A DNA stretch of 15,542 nucleotides, from NCBI GenBank assembly GCA_031549525.1, contig JAVBPQ010000036.1, forward strand, positions 1-15,542, in the 5' to 3' direction. Source of the stretch: WQUF01 sp031549525. GTDB taxonomy: Bacteria; Bacillota; Clostridia; Clostridiales; Clostridiaceae. Each line of letters starts with the position of its first letter. Position 1 is the first letter of the stretch. Positions 14,415 through 15,542 of the stretch are shown one piece after another. A program made the translations under genes and the position numbers. Under the pieces are notes generated by a model. The model was not told where the DNA came from and did no database searches. It saw only the letters and a program-made list of their open reading frames with translations.

Positions 14415-15320
14415 ATGGAATTATTCAAAAAAAGAATTTTTATCTGGGTTTCATTAATTTTATTTTATCCTTTAGGGTTGTCTTTGATGTGGCAATATCA
14501 AGGCAATATGAGCAAAACATCTAAAAAGATCATCACAATAATTACTTTAATAATTGGCATACCATTGTATATAGTAAAAGGTATTGTTGGAACTGCATTA
14601 ATTTTTCTCTTGCCCCTTATATTGATCTTGATGTTTAAATATGGTGATAATATAAGCAAAACAACGAGGATGATTATCACAACAGCGGCTGTAATAATCT
14701 CTATCCCAACATATATTAATAGTGAAAATGTGTCTAATCCTATAAAAAAATCTGCAATAAATACTACATCAAAAGTGGAATCAAGAAGTTTAAGTATTAA
14801 TACAACTAAAAATAAAACTGAAAGAATTTCACTAGCAGAAAATACTAAAATTAAACAAGATACAACAATAAAAAAATCGCAAAATACAACTAATCAAGTT
14901 ATTAATACAACTATAAAAACTGAAAATACGACTAATGAAATTATTAACACAACAATAGAAGCTCAAAATACGACTAATGAGGTTATTAATACAATAATAG
15001 AAGCTCAAAATACAACTAATGAAGTTATTGTCACAACTATAGAAGCTCAGAATACAACTGAAGATATATTTGTAGAAGCTCAAAATACAACTGAAGATAT
15101 ATTTGTAGAAACTCAAAATTTAACTACAGAACCCTTTGTTCAAACAATACAAGAGGACCCCATACCTGTAAATAACGATAGAATTGTATATTGGGTACCA
15201 AATGGCAAATCATATCATTTTACATCAGGATGTCCAACATTATCAAGAAGTAAAACCATATTAAGCGGTCCAATGAGCCAATGTCCTAAATTTGATCCTT
15301 GTGATAGGTGTGCCTATTGA
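14415..15320 (+). CDS. Membrane-anchored repeat protein with C-terminal Ada-like cysteine domain
   Basis: The 301-residue protein has three parts. Residues 8-54 and 58-103 are two copies of a helical membrane unit, each ending in a [QG]-N-[MI]-S-K-T segment and a second helix ending in I-P-x-Y-I. Residues 157-234 are tandem repeats: four 14-residue units of the N-T-T-N-E-V-I-N-T-T-I-E-A-Q type, then two 11-residue N-T-T-E-D-I-F-V-E-A-Q units. Residues 257-301 form a small domain (V-Y-W-V-P-N-G-K-S-Y-H, C273, C290, C296, C299) resembling the Ada-like metal-binding domain appended to many secreted Firmicute proteins and nucleases. The repeats probably form a flexible linker that holds the C-terminal domain away from the membrane. 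It has its own promoter, AGAGGAG (14403-14409) and a terminator. No enzymatic domain is seen; function unknown. Confidence 0.8.
   Translation: MELFKKRIFIWVSLILFYPLGLSLMWQYQGNMSKTSKKIITIITLIIGIPLYIVKGIVGTALIFLLPLILILMFKYGDNISKTTRMIITTAAVIISIPTYINSENVSNPIKKSAINTTSKVESRSLSINTTKNKTERISLAENTKIKQDTTIKKSQNTTNQVINTTIKTENTTNEIINTTIEAQNTTNEVINTIIEAQNTTNEVIVTTIEAQNTTEDIFVEAQNTTEDIFVETQNLTTEPFVQTIQEDPIPVNNDRIVYWVPNGKSYHFTSGCPTLSRSKTILSGPMSQCPKFDPCDRCAY
14883..15116 (+). repeat. Degenerate tandem repeat array inside the membrane protein gene
   Basis: Four 42-base units (14883-15050) and two 33-base units (15051-15116), each beginning with AATAC[AG]AC[TG]-like sequence encoding Asn-Thr-Thr and mostly ending in a GAAGCTCA-type Glu-Ala-Gln. 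Units are close enough in DNA for slipped-strand length changes, and the unit lengths keep the frame. Confidence 0.85.
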
Positions 15321-15330
15321 TTTGATTAAA

Positions 15331-15369
15331 AATAAGCTGATTTCGTTTTAGAAACCAGCTTATTTTTTT
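15331..15369 (+). terminator. Terminator of the repeat protein gene
   Basis: AATAAGCTG (15331-15339) pairs with CAGCTTATT (15356-15364). TTTC/GAAA extends the stem across one A-C mismatch, and a T-run follows to 15369. It starts 10 bases after the stop codon. Confidence 0.8.
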
Positions 15370-15542
15370 ATAAAGGTTTAATTATTTAAGATTATTATTT
15401 CTAAATATAAATATTAAATTTTAAACGCATAAATAAACAATTATTTTTTATATAAAAAATTAAATAAAATTATATAAGTAAATTATGATATAATTTTAAA
15501 ATTATTATTATTATAAGAAAAAAATACTTTAATTTACTACAT
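15370..15542. other. AT-rich region to the window edge
   Basis: No gene or clear hairpin. TGATATAAT (15486-15494) matches an extended -10 element on the plus strand and could serve a gene beyond the window, but such matches are common in DNA this rich in A and T. Confidence 0.3.

Noticed and set aside
14832..15116. 94-codon minus-strand frame with repeated FYKYIFSCILS-type segments
   Set aside because: It is the reverse reading of the tandem repeats in the membrane protein gene; the periodicity comes from that array.

Overview
The window looks like the AT-rich genome of a low-GC Firmicute, most likely Clostridium sensu lato. The grounds are the very AT-rich coding and intergenic DNA, strong GGAGG-type ribosome binding sites, T-tailed hairpin terminators, and gene families typical of clostridial plasmids and integrative elements. 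The ParB-like gene at the left edge together with the conjugation operon suggests a plasmid or an integrated conjugative element. No rRNA, tRNA, CRISPR array, transposase or integrase was seen.

Left part (1-4260). A partial ParB-like DNA-binding protein and a metallo-beta-lactamase-fold hydrolase lie on the minus strand. A two-gene operon on the plus strand follows: a 500-residue DUF1538-type membrane protein made of two homologous halves, overlapping a 223-residue protein made of two PII-like signalling domains in tandem. The pair resembles a transporter and its cytoplasmic regulator, by analogy with AmtB-GlnK.

Central part (4270-12230). This is a compact Gram-positive type IV secretion (conjugation) operon. 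A small Xre-like repressor is divergent from it, and a perfect palindrome sits over the -10 box of the probable operon promoter. In order the operon holds: an HTH protein, a short coupled ORF, an FtsK/TcpA-like coupling ATPase, a two-helix pilin-like protein, a polytopic VirB6-like protein, a small VirB3-position membrane protein, a VirB4 N-domain-like (TrsD-type) protein, the VirB4 ATPase with an apparent ATT start, a cell-wall hydrolase (lysozyme-like plus NlpC/P60) and a 39-residue membrane peptide. A long hairpin terminator closes it. A second intrinsic terminator lies inside the operon after the pilin-like gene. No relaxase and no recognisable VirB8/TcpC-like protein lie in the window.

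Right part (12228-15542). It holds an acidic ORF of unknown function that lacks a credible start and abuts the operon terminator, so it is probably broken at its 5' end. A secreted Geobacillus/Staphylococcus-type lipase with intact catalytic and zinc residues follows on the minus strand. Last is a membrane protein with a duplicated N-terminal helical unit, degenerate 14- and 11-residue repeats and a C-terminal cysteine-rich Ada-like putative metal-binding domain.
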